DNA from: an uncultured Bacteroidia bacterium
GTDB lineage: Bacteria > Bacteroidota > Bacteroidia > Bacteroidales > F082
DNA length: 64,000 bases
Direction: 5' to 3'
NCBI GenBank assembly: GCA_902786745.1
Contig: CADADR010000006.1
Span: forward strand, 62,001 to 126,000
Shown here: in pieces, positions 60,636-64,000 of the stretch
Layout of the letters: each line of letters opens with the position of its first letter
Position numbering within the stretch: position 1 is the first letter of the stretch
Notes under the pieces: model-generated
Databases searched by the model: none
What the model was told of the DNA's origin: nothing
What the model saw: only the letters and a program-made list of their open reading frames with translations
Made by a program: the position numbers and the translations under genes

Positions 60636-62465
60636 ATGAAAAAGTTCTTTACTACTATGTTTGCGCTGGCCTTGTCATTGGTCACGATGGCCGGCAATTT
60701 CGTGATGCTTTCCTATTCGGGTCGCGCCGAACTGGAAAAAAACTTCTCTGATCCGAATCTGACGGTGCATTTCTACACCGATTCGGAGGTCTTCGCCACT
60801 GCCGAACATTTCGATGCTAGCAGCATGGTGATGATTGATGAAAACGCTTTCTCTGACAATGGATGCTATACGTTGGTGTATTGCCCGAAAGCCCAACAGC
60901 AGCAATTTGAAGCGCTGCTATCGACCCAGGATTACGTCATCGTGAAAGGCGCAGTGATGCCTTACAAGAACGACGGTGCCGTGGCTATCTTCAACAAAAA
61001 AGCCAGCCTGCCCAAGCTGACCCGCGACTTCCCGGTGGTGACTGAAGAAGACCCCCGTATCCGCGAGATGCTGAATCAAGTCAACATGGACTCGCTTGAG
61101 GCCACGGTTCAGCATTTGCAGGATTATGGCAGCCGCATTTGGAACTCCGATAATGCCTTTGCCGCATCCGATTGGATTGCCGGTCGCATGGAGGCTCTTG
61201 GGCTTGAGGTCGAGCAGCAGCCTTTCAATGCCAATACATGGATGGGTAGCGGCGCGGCGGCACCTAATGTTATTGGTATTCAGCGCGGTACGCTCTATCC
61301 CGACACATATGTGGTGTGTGGCAGCCACTTCGATTCGTTCTCGTATGAGGCTATGATGGGCGGCGGCACGGCTCCTGGTGCCGACGACAACGCTACAGGT
61401 GTGGCCAGCGTGCTGGAAAGCGCAAGAATCATGACCCAGTATGAGTTTGAGTACAGCATCATCTACTGCGCCTACGGCTGCGAAGAGATGGGCCTGTATG
61501 GCAGTGAGGCCTACGCTTCGCGCTGTCAACAACAGGGCATGGACATCATCGGCTATTTCAACAACGACATGAACGGTTACCTCTATGGCGACCAAATCCA
61601 CATCGACTGCATCTATCCCAACTCGGTGGAGCCCATCGGCACCTATTACATGAATGTTGGCGAGGTGTATTATCCTGAACTGCCTATCCGTCATGTCAAC
61701 TTCAACCAAGGCGACAGCGACCATACTTCGTTCAACAACCACGGCTATATGGGCATCTATCCTTTCGAGGACTACCAAAACTACAGCCCATACATCCACA
61801 CACCCAACGACTTGATTGGAACGAGTGTGACGAGTTTCGAAATGGGTCAGCAGTATTGCCAGATGAACATTGCTTGCTTGGCCGAGATTGCCAATCCTAT
61901 TGGTGATGCTCCTGTGGTAGAATGCAATCCAGTGAGAGATTTTTCTATTGAGTTACCTGTATGGAAAGATACATCTCCTCTTTGGTTACATTGGAAATCT
62001 CCCGAAGAGGGTTCAACAGGCAATTTAGAGCGATTTGATGTGTATCGTGATAATGTGGTTATTGGAGCCGTGGATTGGGCGGATTCCACTTATGTAGGTT
62101 ATTGGGGCTATGAGTATATGGATACGATTACCGTTGGGGCCGAAGCCGAGTATTTCATCATGGCCGTTTATAGTGACGGTTGCGAGGCACCTTCGCAAAC
62201 GGAAATCGGTTATGGTGTCAGTGCAGTTGAGGAGTCGGAATCCAATGTTATGGTCTATCCCAATCCCTCCAACGGCACCTTCAACCTCAATCTCGGCGAA
62301 GGCCAATGGGATGTGGAAGTCTACGACATCACTGGCCGCAAGGTCTATGAAAACCGCATGGATGGTCACTCCGTCCTCGACCTCGGTAAATGCCAAAAGG
62401 GCGTTTACTTCTTGAAAGCCACAGGCGAGAGTAGGGGAGTGACAGCGAAAGTCATGGTGCAATAA
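60636..62465 (+). CDS. Secreted M28-family zinc peptidase with T9SS sorting domain
   Basis: The 609-aa product has a signal peptide (MKKFFTTMFALALSLVTMAG), a ~110-residue N-terminal region, an M28 aminopeptidase domain (about 135-430) and a T9SS C-terminal domain. Zinc ligands and base are visible in VVCGSHFDSFS (His), GADDNATGVASV (bridging Asp), YGCEEMGLYGSEAY (Glu-Glu), NNDMNGYL (Asp) and DSDHTSFNNHGY (His). After a fibronectin-like stretch the end VMVYPNPSNGTFNLNL and KGVYFLKATGE direct it through the T9SS. It probably digests peptides outside the cell. No link to the exporter is implied. Confidence 0.93.
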   Translation: MKKFFTTMFALALSLVTMAGNFVMLSYSGRAELEKNFSDPNLTVHFYTDSEVFATAEHFDASSMVMIDENAFSDNGCYTLVYCPKAQQQQFEALLSTQDYVIVKGAVMPYKNDGAVAIFNKKASLPKLTRDFPVVTEEDPRIREMLNQVNMDSLEATVQHLQDYGSRIWNSDNAFAASDWIAGRMEALGLEVEQQPFNANTWMGSGAAAPNVIGIQRGTLYPDTYVVCGSHFDSFSYEAMMGGGTAPGADDNATGVASVLESARIMTQYEFEYSIIYCAYGCEEMGLYGSEAYASRCQQQGMDIIGYFNNDMNGYLYGDQIHIDCIYPNSVEPIGTYYMNVGEVYYPELPIRHVNFNQGDSDHTSFNNHGYMGIYPFEDYQNYSPYIHTPNDLIGTSVTSFEMGQQYCQMNIACLAEIANPIGDAPVVECNPVRDFSIELPVWKDTSPLWLHWKSPEEGSTGNLERFDVYRDNVVIGAVDWADSTYVGYWGYEYMDTITVGAEAEYFIMAVYSDGCEAPSQTEIGYGVSAVEESESNVMVYPNPSNGTFNLNLGEGQWDVEVYDITGRKVYENRMDGHSVLDLGKCQKGVYFLKATGESRGVTAKVMVQ

Positions 62466-62488
62466 GTTTTGATCGAACGTAATACCTC

Positions 62489-62526
62489 AAAATTCTCCGT
62501 TTCACAGGGTTGAGACGGAGAGTTTT
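62489..62526 (+). terminator. Terminator of the M28 peptidase gene
   Basis: AAAATTCTCCGTTTC (from 62489) pairs with GAGACGGAGAGTTTT (to 62526), followed by GTATTTTTG. The T-rich tail doubles as the -7 element (TATTTTTG, 62528-62535) of the next gene. Confidence 0.7.
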
Positions 62527-62554
62527 GTATTTTTGAGGTCTTAATACAACACTT

Positions 62555-63715
62555 ATGAAATATCGAATCCTACTTTTCATTATGGCATTGGGCTTTGTGC
62601 TGGCCTCGTGCGGCAATAATAGCCAACCTGTCGAAACCTCCGATTCCGAACTCGATTCCATCCGTTTGCGCACGGTTATCTATCGTCCTGGCGATTACGA
62701 CTCAAAGAATTACCGTATTCCCGCCATCATCACGGCCAAAGACGGTTCTTTGGTCATCGCCACCGACAAGCGGAAAAACAACGACATAGACCTGCCCGAA
62801 GACATCGACATCCTCATCAACCGCAGCACCGATGGCGGCCGCACTTGGAGCGAGCCTTACACCTTGATGGAAGGTCAAGGGGTGGGGAAGGGCTACGGCG
62901 ACTGCGCCCTCGTGCACACCAACGACGAAGATGGCCTCTTGGCGGCTTTCGTGGGTGGTTGCGGTTTTTGGCAAGGTAGACCCGAAAACCCGCTTCATAC
63001 CTATATCGCAAGAAGCTACGACAACGGCCAGACTTGGACCGATCCCAAAGACATCACCGATGAACTCTATGGAGAGAAGTGCCAAAATGAGGTGAGCCGT
63101 ACTTGGTGGTCGGCCTTCTTCGCCTCGGGCAACGGCTTGCTGACCTCCACGGGACGCATCATGTTCGTCCTCGCCGTGCGCGACACCGAGGAATGGGCCG
63201 CCTGCAACTATGCCGTCTATTCCGACGACAACGGTGAGACTTGGCAAATCTCTGGCCGTGCCTCTCAACGCGGCGACGAGGCCAAAGTAGTGGAGCTGGC
63301 CGATGGCTGCATCTTGATGAGCATCCGCCACGAAGGGGAGCGTTGGTACAACATTTCCGAGGACGGTGGCACCACTTGGCGGCCCGAAACCTCCGCTTGG
63401 CCCGACCTTGTAGCCACGGCTTGCAACGGCGATATCATACGTTATTCGTCTGTAAACGAGGGCGATGAAAAGAACATCTTGCTCCATTCCTTGCCTGGCC
63501 CAGAGCGTCGCGAGAAGGTGACGGTGTATGTCAGTTATGACGAAGGCCAGACTTGGCCCATGAGCAAGTGCATCGTGCCTTACGATGCGGCCTATTCCTC
63601 GCTCTGCATCCTGCCCGACCATAGCATCGGCCTCTATGTGGAGGAGTCTGACGGCGACACGCTGGGTTATTCTATGGTATTTTACAACTTTGGGTTAGAG
63701 TGGTTGGAGAAATAA
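62555..63715 (+). CDS. Sialidase-like (BNR/Asp-box) lipoprotein
   Basis: The 386-aa product has a lipobox (ALGFVLASC) and a six-bladed-propeller sialidase domain. NYRIPAI is the catalytic-arginine (F/Y)RIP motif, and Asp boxes are STDGGRTW, SYDNGQTW, SDDNGETW, SEDGGTTW and SYDEGQTW. The Glu and Tyr of the active site are plausible in NEVSRTWW and near the end. GH33 enzymes release sialic acid from glycans; at this length there is no extra carbohydrate-binding module. As a lipoprotein it is probably surface or periplasmic. The truncated lipoprotein gene follows with its own -7 element. Confidence 0.88.
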   Translation: MKYRILLFIMALGFVLASCGNNSQPVETSDSELDSIRLRTVIYRPGDYDSKNYRIPAIITAKDGSLVIATDKRKNNDIDLPEDIDILINRSTDGGRTWSEPYTLMEGQGVGKGYGDCALVHTNDEDGLLAAFVGGCGFWQGRPENPLHTYIARSYDNGQTWTDPKDITDELYGEKCQNEVSRTWWSAFFASGNGLLTSTGRIMFVLAVRDTEEWAACNYAVYSDDNGETWQISGRASQRGDEAKVVELADGCILMSIRHEGERWYNISEDGGTTWRPETSAWPDLVATACNGDIIRYSSVNEGDEKNILLHSLPGPERREKVTVYVSYDEGQTWPMSKCIVPYDAAYSSLCILPDHSIGLYVEESDGDTLGYSMVFYNFGLEWLEK

Positions 63716-63718
63716 CTT

Positions 63719-63726
63719 TATCTTTG
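63719..63726 (+). promoter_or_regulatory. -7 element before the last gene
   Basis: TATCTTTG matches TANNTTTG, beginning right after the sialidase stop. No good -33 match was found. Confidence 0.35.
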
Positions 63727-63795
63727 CACCCCGAAATGATAGTTCTCTGGATTGAAAAAATAGACAAAATAGAACAACAATAAAATCAAACAACA

Positions 63796-64000
63796 ATGAA
63801 AAAAACTACCCTATGGATGCTTGCCGCCATCCTTTTCTGCGGCGTTAGTATGGTTAGCTGTGGCAACAAGAATGCCAAGGAAGAAGCCAAAGAACCCACT
63901 CAGGTTGAACAAGTTGTGTCAGATGCTGAGCTTTGCAAAGCTGCTGTCAATGACTACCTGGTGAACGTGATTGGCAAGAATTACGCCGAAGCTGAGTACT
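63796..64000 (+). CDS. Lipoprotein, truncated by the window end
   Basis: The first 68 codons read MKKTTLWMLAAILFCGVSMV then SCGNKNAKEEAKEPTQ, a signal peptide with lipobox (Cys22) and a charged linker, followed by CKAAVNDYLVNVIGKNYAEA. The remainder is outside the window, so no family can be assigned. Confidence 0.7.
   Translation, partial: MKKTTLWMLAAILFCGVSMVSCGNKNAKEEAKEPTQVEQVVSDAELCKAAVNDYLVNVIGKNYAEAEY

Overview
The window reads as a chromosomal segment of an uncultured-type Bacteroidales (phylum Bacteroidota). The evidence is the TTTG-N19..21-TANNTTTG promoters, the near absence of Shine-Dalgarno sites, type IX secretion (T9SS) C-terminal sorting domains on two secreted proteins, BNR sialidase and M28 peptidase genes, and DUF4143 ATPases typical of gut Bacteroidota. 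No rRNA, tRNA or CRISPR array was seen.

Left part (1-26,300), mostly housekeeping with accessory islands: the 3' end of pyrK and pyrD; a small regulator-like gene divergent from a membrane Ser/Thr kinase; a structured RNA resembling 6S RNA on the minus strand; a compact cassette of a coiled-coil protein, two paralogous two-repeat proteins and a GIY-YIG nuclease; an ion channel with an atypical pore; murB; two glycosyltransferases; ftsE; two TPM-domain proteins; an outer-membrane-type protein; a large membrane protein; htpG; a lipoprotein; a methyltransferase; a T9SS-exported protein; and a dicarboxylate/amino-acid symporter. Behind the symporter lies an AT-rich ECF-sigma cassette bounded by 209-bp direct repeats that differ at 13 positions, which looks like integration by recombination with DNA of a related strain.

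Right part (26,300-60,540): one large candidate system. Operon I is tolC, permease 1, permease 2, a membrane-fusion protein, permease 3 and an ABC ATPase. Operon II is a DUF2807 protein, a 44-aa ORF and permeases 4-7. Operon III is permeases 8-9. Each operon is preceded by the same module: two 17-bp TGTAA-N7-TTACA palindromes 21-22 bp apart, then 54-55 bp, then a sigma54-type GG-N10-GC (GA in the third) element. A complete NtrC-type activator (receiver, AAA+ with GAFTDA, Fis HTH) and a histidine kinase with no periplasmic sensor domain follow directly. My reading is that the activator binds the paired palindromes and drives a sigma54 regulon of nine MacB/FtsX-type permeases sharing one ATPase, one fusion protein and one TolC. 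The substrate and signal are unknown; envelope stress or antimicrobial-peptide export is only a guess from family behaviour.

A ~130-bp hairpin-forming repeat with GAGATTCCC...GGGAATCTC ends occupies every intercistronic gap of operon I, one gap of operon II and the TPM-ftsE gap, always in the same orientation relative to transcription. Short palindromes are also inserted in frame inside tolC and the activator gene. Two DUF4143 ATPases and a Fic protein sit between the operons. The window ends with a T9SS-exported M28 peptidase, a sialidase-like lipoprotein and a truncated lipoprotein gene.
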